From contig CACOMK010000005.1 in NCBI GenBank assembly GCA_902628305.1, positions 1 through 46,708 of the forward strand: a DNA stretch of 46,708 bases, written 5' to 3'. The translations under genes were made by a program, and so were the position numbers. The notes under the pieces are model-generated. The model had not been told where the DNA came from. It did not search any database and saw nothing but the letters and a program-made list of their open reading frames with translations. Every line of letters starts with the position of its first letter. Within the stretch, counting starts at the first letter, position 1. Source of the DNA: an uncultured Pelagibacteraceae bacterium. Lineage in GTDB: Bacteria > Pseudomonadota > Alphaproteobacteria > Pelagibacterales > Pelagibacteraceae. Shown here piece after piece: positions 9,901-17,872 of the stretch.

Positions 9901-10665
9901 GTGCTTCAAAATATTATTGAAATTATAATTCTATCAGCAATTCAAGGAATTTCAGAATTTTTACCTGTTAGCTCATCTGCTCATTTAATTCTGGTATCAA
10001 CACTATATGAATTTAAATCCAGCTCTCTTCTAATTGATATCAGCCTCCATTTGGGGTCACTAATAGCAATAATTTATTTTTTTAGAGCTGAACTATTTGA
10101 TGTTAGAAATAACAAAAGACTTTTAAGTTTAATTATATTTGGGTCTTTTCCTTTAATAATTATTGGCTACATATTTTACAGCACAGGTATTATTTACCAG
10201 TTGAGGAACATAGAAATTATTGCTTGGACGACTTTAATTTTTGCGGTTGTTTTATATATCTCAGATAAGAGTCGATTTGATAAAAAAATTTCCTCAAATT
10301 TAAACTTAAAATCAATTATATTTATAGGCATTTTCCAAATTTTATCATTAGTACCAGGGGTGAGTAGAGCGGGTATCACCATAACAGCTGCAAGAATTTT
10401 AAAATTTAATAGAGTTGACTCAAGTAAGATATCATTTTTACTTTCTATACCAGCTCTAGCAGGAGCAAGTGTTTTAAGCTTTAAGGATGTTTTGGAACAA
10501 ACAATTGTATTTAACTACTTAGTAATCGTAGCAATTATATCTTCATTTATTTTTTCTTTTTTAACAATAAAATTCTTTTTGATTTATATAAATAGATTTT
10601 CAATGAACGCTTTTGTTATTTATAGAATTTTAATTGCCTTATTTTTATTTTATTTAATTTATTAA
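9901..10665 (+). CDS. uppP: Undecaprenyl-diphosphatase (UppP/BacA family)
   Basis: Integral inner-membrane phosphatase that converts undecaprenyl diphosphate to the monophosphate carrier lipid for peptidoglycan and surface-glycan synthesis. The two family motifs are present: EFLPVSSSAHLIL near residues 19-31, and PGVSRAGITITAARIL near residue 150, with the catalytic arginine and serine. The second motif reads SRAG where many homologues have SRSG. Several hydrophobic helices span the 254 residues, a normal length. The start is GTG at 9901: the upstream in-frame codon at 9889-9891 is TAG, and a good AGGAAGAG ribosome binding site sits just before it. It is divergent from gltD and convergent with the EamA gene, sharing TTAA at the stops. 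A leader hairpin may control translation. Confidence 0.95.
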   Translation: MLQNIIEIIILSAIQGISEFLPVSSSAHLILVSTLYEFKSSSLLIDISLHLGSLIAIIYFFRAELFDVRNNKRLLSLIIFGSFPLIIIGYIFYSTGIIYQLRNIEIIAWTTLIFAVVLYISDKSRFDKKISSNLNLKSIIFIGIFQILSLVPGVSRAGITITAARILKFNRVDSSKISFLLSIPALAGASVLSFKDVLEQTIVFNYLVIVAIISSFIFSFLTIKFFLIYINRFSMNAFVIYRILIALFLFYLIY

Positions 10666-11555
10666 GTATATTTCTCTTTTGCCAAAGGTAATAATTGTGA
10701 TAAGAGAACTCCACATAAAATAAAAAAACATCCAAGTAAATTATTTATATCGAGGATTTGATTTAAAATAAACCATGCAGCAATAGTAGCAAATACACCC
10801 TCAAGTGAAAAAATAATTGCTGCAGGTGCTGGTGTAATATTTCGCTGTGCATAAATTTGTAATACAAATGCAAATCCTCCAGATAATATACCTGCATATA
10901 AAATTGAATAAATTTCCATTAAAATGTTATTTAAAATAAATTCTTCGTAAATAATTCCAATTATAAAAGAAAGTAAGGCTACTATCAAAGTTTGCACGGC
11001 TCCTAATGTAAGAGGAAGATTATATTTAGTTATTATAAATCCCGTAAAAATTATATGTGTACTCCAAAATAAAGCCCCTAGAACAACTAAAGTGTCACCA
11101 AGTCTTACTGTAGCATCATGGAAATTTGTTAATAAATATCCTCCAATTAAACATAAGACTACTGAAGGCCAAACACTCCAGTGCATTGATTTTTTTCCAA
11201 ATAAAAAAATGATTATCGGCACCATAGGCACGTAAAAAATTGTGAAGAAGGCAGCATTAGCAACATCTGTATATAGCAAAGCAACTTGTTGAAGTGCAGA
11301 GCCTAAAAATAAAGAAATTCCAATTAATAATGAATAAATTATGAAAGTTTTTTTATCTAATTTGAATTCTGATTTAAAGTTCTTTAATTCAAATAAAATC
11401 AAAAGTGGTGTTATGGCTAAAAAACCAACAAAAAATCTCACAGCATTAAATGTGAAAGGTCCAATATTATCCATGCCTGTGTCTTGGGCAATAAAAGTTG
11501 TGCCCCAAATGAAAGTACACAATAAAGCACTAAATAAAGAGATAGATTTAGACAT
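10662..11555 (-). CDS. EamA-family drug/metabolite transporter (DMT superfamily)
   Basis: Predicted inner-membrane exporter with about ten transmembrane helices in two repeated five-helix halves (EamA domains over roughly residues 5-140 and 155-290), 297 residues. The N terminus shows the typical FSALLCTFIWGTTFIAQ. The second half shows YAGILSGGFAFVLQIYAQ followed by the conserved PAPAAIIFSLEGVFATIAA. Substrates of this family range from amino acids to nucleotide precursors and cannot be read from sequence. The start lies six bases after the aceF stop, so it is probably the third gene of the aceE-aceF transcript, a position that hints at export linked to pyruvate-derived metabolites (inference only). 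Its stop interlocks with that of uppP. Confidence 0.9.
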   Translation of the reverse strand: MSKSISLFSALLCTFIWGTTFIAQDTGMDNIGPFTFNAVRFFVGFLAITPLLILFELKNFKSEFKLDKKTFIIYSLLIGISLFLGSALQQVALLYTDVANAAFFTIFYVPMVPIIIFLFGKKSMHWSVWPSVVLCLIGGYLLTNFHDATVRLGDTLVVLGALFWSTHIIFTGFIITKYNLPLTLGAVQTLIVALLSFIIGIIYEEFILNNILMEIYSILYAGILSGGFAFVLQIYAQRNITPAPAAIIFSLEGVFATIAAWFILNQILDINNLLGCFFILCGVLLSQLLPLAKEKYT

Positions 11556-11561
11556 TTTTGG

Positions 11562-12824
11562 TTAGACTGCTAATTTATAGGCAAAATTTTTACCTAGGTT
11601 TTCTTTTAAATCATTATTAAACCTAGCAGCTTCAGCACCATCAATAATTCTGTGATCATAAGATAAAGAAATTGGAAGCATAGTCCTGGTTTGAAAATTT
11701 CCATTTATAAAAATTTGTTTTTTTTCAGATCTACCAATTCCTAATATAGCTACCTCAGGATAATTAATTATTGGAGTAAAAAATGAGCCTCCTATACCAC
11801 CTAAACTTGTAATTGTCATCGATCCACCAAATAATTCTTTTTTATCAATTTTCAAATTTCTACAAAGCTCACTTATTTCTTTCAACTCTTTGCTTATTAA
11901 TGAAATTTTTTTATTATTTGCATTCCTTAATTTTGGAACCATTAATCCATTTGGTGTATCAACTGCTATTCCAATATGATAATATTTTTTTAAAGTCATT
12001 TTTCCAGTCTCAATTTCATCGATAGAGGAATTAAAATTAGGAAATTTTTTTAAGGATGCAACTAAAGCCTTTATGATAAATGCCAGAGGTGTTATTTTAA
12101 TTTTTTCTCCAGTATACATGTCTGTTAATGAACTTCTAAAACTTTCCATTTCGGTAATATCAGCTTCATCATGATTTGTTACATGAGGAATTGTAGTCCA
12201 CGAATTGATAAGATATTTTGACGATAATTTTTTTACTCTTGGTATATCTTTAATTTCTATTTCACCAAAATCAGAATGTTCAAATTCGTTTTTAATTTTA
12301 TCTGATTTACTATCGTTTACTACAACTTTGTTTTTTGAATTAGATGAAACAAATTTTTTAATATCATCTTCAACAACTCTGCCATCTTTCTGGCTTCCAG
12401 CTACTTGATTAATATCTACACCAAGTTCTCTAGCAAATTTTCTAGCTTTTGGACTTGCAGATGAAATATTTGAAATATTATTTTTAGAAAAAGTTTTTTC
12501 TTGGATTTCAGGTTTTACTACCTCAATATTTTTTAACTCTTTTTCAATCTCTGGTTTTTCTTTAACCTCTTCCTTTTTAACTTCTGTATCACTTTCAACA
12601 GTTAAAATTAAGTCGCCCTCAGAAACTTTATCTCCTACTTTTATTTTTAAATTTTTAATTTTACCTTCTAAATTTGATGGTATTTCTACGCTAGATTTAT
12701 CACTTTCAATTGTTATTAGAGCATCATTTTTTTTAATTGATTGACCTTCAGAGACTAATACCTCAATCACTTCCACATCTTTAAAATCTCCAATATTTGG
12801 TACTCTAATCTCAATATCTGACAT
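11562..12824 (-). CDS. aceF: Pyruvate dehydrogenase E2, dihydrolipoamide acetyltransferase
   Basis: Transfers the acetyl group from lipoamide to CoA at the core of the pyruvate dehydrogenase complex. From the ATG at 12822-12824 (start MSDIEIRVPNIGDF) the protein is 420 residues. It has one lipoyl domain with the lipoylated lysine K43 in IESDKSSVE, a charged flexible linker, a peripheral subunit-binding domain near residues 120-160 (SPKARKFARELGV) and the catalytic chloramphenicol-acetyltransferase-like domain ending in SLSYDHRIIDGAEAARF with active-site His and Asp. The open frame runs 22 codons further upstream, but those lie inside the aceE 3' end and lack domain sense. With the chosen start the spacing is TAA-A-ATG. 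The gene has one lipoyl domain, but its E1 partner carries another nearly identical one. Confidence 0.95.
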   Translation of the reverse strand: MSDIEIRVPNIGDFKDVEVIEVLVSEGQSIKKNDALITIESDKSSVEIPSNLEGKIKNLKIKVGDKVSEGDLILTVESDTEVKKEEVKEKPEIEKELKNIEVVKPEIQEKTFSKNNISNISSASPKARKFARELGVDINQVAGSQKDGRVVEDDIKKFVSSNSKNKVVVNDSKSDKIKNEFEHSDFGEIEIKDIPRVKKLSSKYLINSWTTIPHVTNHDEADITEMESFRSSLTDMYTGEKIKITPLAFIIKALVASLKKFPNFNSSIDEIETGKMTLKKYYHIGIAVDTPNGLMVPKLRNANNKKISLISKELKEISELCRNLKIDKKELFGGSMTITSLGGIGGSFFTPIINYPEVAILGIGRSEKKQIFINGNFQTRTMLPISLSYDHRIIDGAEAARFNNDLKENLGKNFAYKLAV

Positions 12825-12825
12825 T

Positions 12826-15800
12826 TTATAATTTAGTTGGCATTGGTTTGTTAGTGTCAATATTATACTTCTTGATTGCCTCTTTTGCATGCTTAGAAGC
12901 TATAAGTTGTTCTTTTGCCAATACACTTAAACCATAAGCTACCAAATGTTCTTTATCCACCTCAAAAAATTTTCTTAAATTTTTTCTTGTATCACTTCTT
13001 CCAAAACCATCTGCTCCTAATGAATAAAAGCTTTTATTGGTATAAGGTCTGATTTGGTCTGAATTCATTCTCATATAATCAGATGCAGCCATTATTGGAC
13101 CCTCGGTCTTACCTAAGCATTGCTCAACATAAGATTTTTTTGGTTCTTTATCGGGGTTTAGAAGATTATACCTTTCAACTTCCATTCCATCTTTTCTTAA
13201 TTCATTAAAACTTGTTACACTCCATATCTCACTATCAATTTGATAATCATTTTGCAAAACCTCTGCAGCTGAAATCATTTCTCTTAAGATTGTACCTGAT
13301 CCTAAAAGTTGAATTTTGGTTTTTTTATATTTATTAAATTCTCTAATTTTATACATGCCCTTTAAAATACCTTCTTCACAATTCTTATCTTTTGGCATTT
13401 CTGGATGTGAATAATTTTCATTCATTGTTGTAATATAATAAAAAACATTCTCATTTTTCTCATGCATTCTTCTCAACCCTTCTCTAAATATAACAGCTAA
13501 TTCATAATGAAATGTGGGATCATAAGTAACACAGTTAGGAATAGTCGATGCAATTAAATGACTATGTCCATCCTGATGTTGTAAACCTTCTCCAGCTAAT
13601 GTTGTTCTTCCAGCTGTTGCACCCACCAAAAATCCTCTAGCCTGACTATCTCCAGCTGCCCAAGCTAAATCTCCTACTCTTTGAAATCCAAACATTGAAT
13701 AAAAGATATAAATAGGGATCATTTCAATATCATGATTAGTATATGCAGTAGCAGCAGCAATCCATGAAGACATAGCACCAGCTTCATTGATGCCTTCCTC
13801 TAAAACTTGACCACTTTTATCCTCTCTATATGAGCTTAATTGGGCTGCATCCTCCGGTTCATATTTTTGTCCCTCATGTGCATAAATTCCTATTTTTTGA
13901 AAAAATCCTTCCATACCAAATGTCCTAGCCTCATCAGGAATAATAGGAACTAATCTTGGAGAAATATTTTTATCTCTTAGTAGATTGGTCAGCATTCTTA
14001 CTAAGGCCATGGTAGTAGACATTTCTTTTTCACCAGTGGAAACTTTCATAAAATCAAAAATATCTTTTGATGGCGCTTTAATCGATTTAGCAAAAGTGGA
14101 ACGTTCAGGTAAATACCCACCTAATTTAATTCTTTTTTCTTTGATATATTTTATTTCTGGCGATTTTTCATCTGGTCTAAAATATTCGATATTTCTTACT
14201 TGATTATCTGTTAAAGGAACATCAAATCGATCTCTATAATACATCAAGTCATCTACATCTAATTTTTTAGTCTGATGAGTAGTATTTACACTTTCTCCAG
14301 ATTTTCCCATTCCATAACCTTTAATAGTTTTTGCTATAATTACTGTTGGACTTCCTTGATGTTTGGTTGCTTTATCATATGCTGCAAAAACTTTATGTGG
14401 ATCGTGTCCGCCTCTATTAAGTCTCCAAATATCTTTATCTGACATGCTTGATACTAATTCTAATGTTTCAGGATATTTTCCAAAAAATTTTTCTCTTACG
14501 TATGCACCATCTCTTGCTTTCATGGCCTGATATTCGCCATCAACTGTCTCGTTCATGGTTTTCACTAAATGACCAGTTTTATCATTTGCAATTAATGAAT
14601 CCCAATATGATCCCCAAATAACTTTGATTACATTCCAGCCAGATCCTCTGAAACTTCCCTCAAGCTCTTGAATGATTTTTCCGTTACCTCTAACTGGACC
14701 ATCTAATCTTTGGAGATTACAGTTAATTACAAATATTAAATTATCTAAATTTTCTCTTGCAGCTAACCCAATTGCTCCCATTGACTCGGGCTCATCCATT
14801 TCCCCATCTCCTAAGAAAGCCCACACCTTTCTTCCTTCATCCTTAATTAAACCTCTATTGATTAAATATTTCATATATCTAGCTTGATATATAGCAAGCA
14901 TAGGACCTAACCCCATTGATACTGTAGGGAATTGCCAAAATTTTGGCATTAGCCAAGGATGTGGGTATGACGAAAGACCTCCAGGTTTTACCTCTTGTCT
15001 AAAACTATCTAATTGTTTCTCATTTAATCGACCTTCTAAAAATGCTCTAGCATACATTCCTGGAGCACTATGTCCCTGAAAATAAATTAGATCTCCTCCA
15101 AATTTATTATTTTTTGCTCTCCAAAAATGATTCATACCTACATCGTATAATGTTGCAGCAGATGCAAATGTACCAATGTGTCCACCAAGCTCAGGATATT
15201 TTTTATTTGCACGCACCACCATCGCAGCTGCATTCCATCTAATTAACGATCTAATTCTTCTTTCAATATTTTGATCACCGCTAGACTTTACTTCAGCCTC
15301 AGGAGGTATTGTGTTTATATATGGTGTATTTTGCGTATATGGAATATTTGCTCCTTCACGATAAGCTTTATTTATTAACTCTCTAATCAAAAAATGAGCT
15401 CTTTGATTTCCATCTTTAGATATTACCGCAGATAGAGATTCCAACCAGTCTTGGGTTTCAAGTGGATCAATATCAGATCCATTAATAACTTGAATTGTAG
15501 ATTGCTTTTTTTCTATTACAGGTTCTGAAATAATTTCTTTTTCCTCCTTCACTTTAGCAATTGCTTGTTCAGCTTGTCTAATTATATTTTCTGTATCTTT
15601 TGGAACAGAACCTTCTGACAATGTTTTTGATGAAGATGTAAGATTTAATAACAAATCTCCTTTAGAGACTTTATCACCAACTTTTACCTCTATACTATCC
15701 ACTTTTCCGCTTACTGTTGAAGGAATTTCAACGCTTGATTTGTCACTTTCAATCGTAACTATTGGATCATTTTGTGCAATTTGGTCACCAGGTTTTACAA

Positions 15801-15864
15801 GTATTTCTATAACCTCTACATTTTCAAAGTCACCAATGTCAGGAACAAGTAATTTTTCGCTCAT
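12826..15864 (-). CDS. aceE: Pyruvate dehydrogenase E1, homodimeric type, with N-terminal lipoyl domain
   Basis: Thiamine-diphosphate enzyme that decarboxylates pyruvate and acetylates the lipoyl arm. Residues 1-80 are a complete lipoyl domain (VPDIGDFENVEVIEILV, lipoylatable K42 in IESDKSSVEIP), closely similar to that of the neighbouring AceF. A linker follows to about residue 125. The rest is the large single-chain E1: NPFQ-type start region, thiamine motif GDGEMDEPESMGAIGL with the later NCNLQRLDGPVRGNG, and DGHSHLIASTIPNC in the second half. The chain is 1012 residues, about 120 longer than E. coli AceE because of the added domain. Many alphaproteobacteria use two-gene PdhA/PdhB E1 instead, so the type itself suggests ancient transfer. 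No E3 (lpd) gene is present in the window. First gene of aceE-aceF-EamA. Confidence 0.95.
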   Translation of the reverse strand: MSEKLLVPDIGDFENVEVIEILVKPGDQIAQNDPIVTIESDKSSVEIPSTVSGKVDSIEVKVGDKVSKGDLLLNLTSSSKTLSEGSVPKDTENIIRQAEQAIAKVKEEKEIISEPVIEKKQSTIQVINGSDIDPLETQDWLESLSAVISKDGNQRAHFLIRELINKAYREGANIPYTQNTPYINTIPPEAEVKSSGDQNIERRIRSLIRWNAAAMVVRANKKYPELGGHIGTFASAATLYDVGMNHFWRAKNNKFGGDLIYFQGHSAPGMYARAFLEGRLNEKQLDSFRQEVKPGGLSSYPHPWLMPKFWQFPTVSMGLGPMLAIYQARYMKYLINRGLIKDEGRKVWAFLGDGEMDEPESMGAIGLAARENLDNLIFVINCNLQRLDGPVRGNGKIIQELEGSFRGSGWNVIKVIWGSYWDSLIANDKTGHLVKTMNETVDGEYQAMKARDGAYVREKFFGKYPETLELVSSMSDKDIWRLNRGGHDPHKVFAAYDKATKHQGSPTVIIAKTIKGYGMGKSGESVNTTHQTKKLDVDDLMYYRDRFDVPLTDNQVRNIEYFRPDEKSPEIKYIKEKRIKLGGYLPERSTFAKSIKAPSKDIFDFMKVSTGEKEMSTTMALVRMLTNLLRDKNISPRLVPIIPDEARTFGMEGFFQKIGIYAHEGQKYEPEDAAQLSSYREDKSGQVLEEGINEAGAMSSWIAAATAYTNHDIEMIPIYIFYSMFGFQRVGDLAWAAGDSQARGFLVGATAGRTTLAGEGLQHQDGHSHLIASTIPNCVTYDPTFHYELAVIFREGLRRMHEKNENVFYYITTMNENYSHPEMPKDKNCEEGILKGMYKIREFNKYKKTKIQLLGSGTILREMISAAEVLQNDYQIDSEIWSVTSFNELRKDGMEVERYNLLNPDKEPKKSYVEQCLGKTEGPIMAASDYMRMNSDQIRPYTNKSFYSLGADGFGRSDTRKNLRKFFEVDKEHLVAYGLSVLAKEQLIASKHAKEAIKKYNIDTNKPMPTKL

Positions 15865-15910
15865 TATTTAAAAAGTTTTATATACCTTAAAAAACATTAT
15901 TGAATTTATT

Positions 15911-15939
15911 TTATCACATTAATAAGGTTTTTTCGTCAA
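15911..15939 (-). promoter_or_regulatory. Candidate sigma-70 promoter of aceE-aceF
   Basis: On the minus strand, TTGACG (complement of 15934-15939), a 17-base spacer and TGATAA (complement of 15911-15916) make a well-spaced promoter. It predicts a start near 15904 and a leader of about 40 bases before the aceE ATG. A short perfect palindrome TTGTACAA lies just upstream at 15952-15959 and might bind a regulator. The surrounding 125-base gap holds no gene. Confidence 0.55.
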
Positions 15940-15989
15940 TCTTGTATTTTATTGTACAAAAAATAAAAAATAAATGAAATTTAAGCTTT

Positions 15990-17177
15990 TTAGCTTCTCT
16001 CGATACACATAGCTATTCCCATACCACCACCTATACAGAGTGCCGCACAACCTTTTTTTTTATCTTGCTTTATCATTTCGTGAATAAGTGTGACCAAAAT
16101 TCTCGAACCAGAGGCTCCTATTGGGTGACCTAAAGCAATTGCTCCTCCATTAACATTAACTTTTTGTTCAGGAATTTTTAATTCTTTAATTACCGCAATA
16201 CTTTGTGCTGCAAAGGCTTCATTAATTTCAAATAAATCTACTTCATCTATTTTCCAATTCGCTTTAGATAAAGCTTCTTGAATTGATGGTATGGGCCCTA
16301 GTCCCATTAATGAAGGCTCAACCCCACAAGTAGCCCAAGATACAATTTTAACCAACGACTCTAATGATTTTTTTTCTGCTTGCTCTCTAGACATTAAAAC
16401 CAAGGCCGCAGCACCGTCATTTATACCTGATGAATTTCCAGGTGTTACAGTCCCATTTTCTTTAAATACTGTTTTTAATTTTTTTAAGTCATCTAAACTT
16501 AAATTTTCTCTAGGATGTTCATCTTTTTCAAAAATAAATTTTTTATCACCATCTTCCATTTGTAATTTTATTAGCTCATCTTTAAATTTATTTTCGCTAT
16601 AAGCTTTTTCAGTTTTTTTCTGAGAATTCAAAGAAAAACTATCTTGTTCATCTCTAGAAATTTTATATTTTTCAGCAACATTTTCAGCTGTAACACCCAT
16701 ATGATAATCATTAAATGAATCAAGTAGACCATCTTTTATCATTGTATCTACTAATTTGTTTTCAGAAAATTTTTTATCTTCTCTATAATAAATTGCATGA
16801 GTTGCTCTAGACATATTTTCTTGACCACCTACAATGACTATTTTGTTTTCTCCTAGACTTATTGATTGATATCCTGAAACAACAGATCTTAATCCAGATC
16901 CACAAACCTGATTTATAATATGAGCAGGTTTAGAAACTGGTACTCCAGCACCAATTGAAGCTTGTCTAGCAGGGTTTTGCCCGAGTCCGGAAGTTAAAAC
17001 GTGTCCCATAATCACTTCATCGATCTCCTCTGTATCTAATTTCGATTTATAAATTACTTCTTTAATTGCTATAGATCCCAATTTGGATGCACTTAGATTT
17101 TTTAACGAACCCTTGTATCTTCCTATTGGGGTTCTTAGTGCTGAAGTAATTACAACATCATTAGAGTTTTTGCTCAT
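15990..17177 (-). CDS. Acetyl-CoA acetyltransferase (thiolase II)
   Basis: Condenses two acetyl-CoA to acetoacetyl-CoA, or cleaves the latter, in the cytoplasm. All thiolase signatures are present in 395 residues: the nucleophile Cys92 in NQVCGSGLRSV, the substrate-loop region GNSSGINDGAAALV, the histidine in NGGAIALGHPIGASG, and the C-terminal acid/base cysteine in GGGMGIAMC. Length and motifs fit biosynthetic thiolases (phaA/atoB type) better than the larger fatty-acid thiolase FadA. An acetoacetate-CoA ligase is encoded 5 kb away, so together they could route acetoacetate to acetyl-CoA; that link is inference. No polyhydroxybutyrate genes are visible here. Confidence 0.93.
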   Translation of the reverse strand: MSKNSNDVVITSALRTPIGRYKGSLKNLSASKLGSIAIKEVIYKSKLDTEEIDEVIMGHVLTSGLGQNPARQASIGAGVPVSKPAHIINQVCGSGLRSVVSGYQSISLGENKIVIVGGQENMSRATHAIYYREDKKFSENKLVDTMIKDGLLDSFNDYHMGVTAENVAEKYKISRDEQDSFSLNSQKKTEKAYSENKFKDELIKLQMEDGDKKFIFEKDEHPRENLSLDDLKKLKTVFKENGTVTPGNSSGINDGAAALVLMSREQAEKKSLESLVKIVSWATCGVEPSLMGLGPIPSIQEALSKANWKIDEVDLFEINEAFAAQSIAVIKELKIPEQKVNVNGGAIALGHPIGASGSRILVTLIHEMIKQDKKKGCAALCIGGGMGIAMCIERS

Positions 17178-17249
17178 AAAGTAATCAACATAATATTTTA
17201 TAAGTTAAATTACATCAAAAACTTTGATATATGGAATATATTATTAAAT

Positions 17250-17326
17250 GGACCGCTGGCCAAATTGGATAAGGCGCTCGGCTACGAACCGGGAGATTCC
17301 AGATTCGAGTTCTGGGCGGTCCACCA
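17250..17326 (+). tRNA. tRNA-Arg (anticodon ACG)
   Basis: Folds as a full cloverleaf: acceptor stem GGACCGC with GCGGTCC, anticodon stem CTCGG/CCGGG around loop CTACGAA, T stem CCAGA/TCTGG around TTCGAGT, discriminator A, and an encoded CCA end. Anticodon ACG (normally modified to ICG) reads the CGN arginine codons. It is followed within 15 bases by a tiny open reading frame and then the thioesterase gene. Confidence 0.97.
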
Positions 17327-17339
17327 AAAAGAAAAAGAA

Positions 17340-17438
17340 ATGTTTGATTGGCTATTTAAAGCATCCTTACAAAAATCTGTAATTTATTTTTTTGTTATTA
17401 TTTTTATTATTTTGTTAATTTTAACTTTTGTATTATAA
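17340..17438 (+). CDS. Tiny single-pass membrane peptide (32 residues)
   Basis: Starts at ATG 17340-17342 and ends at TAA 17436-17438. The peptide begins MFDWLFKASLQKS, then has a continuous hydrophobic run of about 19 residues rich in Ile, Phe, Leu and Val up to the C terminus. This is a typical one-helix membrane miniprotein with a short, amphipathic, positively charged head. A purine-rich AAAAAGAAA precedes the start. It lies between tRNA-Arg and the thioesterase gene and ends six bases before the latter's ATG, consistent with co-transcription. I do not recognise a family. It could be real or a chance frame in AT-rich DNA, where hydrophobic codons are common. Confidence 0.45.
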   Translation: MFDWLFKASLQKSVIYFFVIIFIILLILTFVL

Positions 17439-17444
17439 AAAATT

Positions 17445-17870
17445 ATGAGTAAAGAATTTGAACAAATAAGTATTAAACCTGGTTTTATGAAACACAATGG
17501 AGGTGTTTTATTTAGAACTATTTCTGAGAATGAGCATGAATTTAAATCTATAATTAATGAAAACCATTTAAATTCTGCTGGAATAACTCATGGAGGTTAT
17601 TTATCTGCATTAATAGATGCGGGAGCAGGAACAGCCGCGCATCGAACGGCAGAAAATGCTCCATGTGTAACAATTTCTTTAGATATAAAATTTATAGGTG
17701 CTTCAAAAGTTGGAGATGAAATTATAGGAAATGTAAAAATTTTGAAAAAAACAAATACTCTTATCTTTTTATTTTGTGAACTTAGATGTAATGATAAAAT
17801 AGTAACCTCAGCGTCTGGGGTTTGGAAAATTTTAAAGATTAAACCTTCTAATTTAGGACCTGGAGGATAA
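17445..17870 (+). CDS. PaaI-family hotdog-fold thioesterase
   Basis: Predicted cytoplasmic acyl-CoA thioesterase of the hotdog fold, 141 residues, acting as an oligomer. The family signature N-x-A-G-x-x-H-G-G is clear at LNSAGITHGGYLSALIDAG (about residues 43-61), including the residues that shape the catalytic site and the long central helix. The later strand TISLDIKFIGASKVGDEI fits PaaI-like proteins. Substrate is unknown: members act on phenylacetyl-CoA intermediates, medium-chain or aromatic acyl-CoAs. No phenylacetate genes are nearby. The start follows the tiny membrane ORF by six bases. The TAA lies only two bases from the convergent TRAP permease stop. Confidence 0.88.
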   Translation: MSKEFEQISIKPGFMKHNGGVLFRTISENEHEFKSIINENHLNSAGITHGGYLSALIDAGAGTAAHRTAENAPCVTISLDIKFIGASKVGDEIIGNVKILKKTNTLIFLFCELRCNDKIVTSASGVWKILKIKPSNLGPGG

Positions 17871-17872
17871 TT

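Noticed and set aside
12825..12890. Twenty-two extra codons at the aceF 5' end
   Set aside because: They lie inside the aceE 3' end, lack lipoyl-domain similarity, and the next ATG gives the exact family N terminus with a TAA-A-ATG junction.
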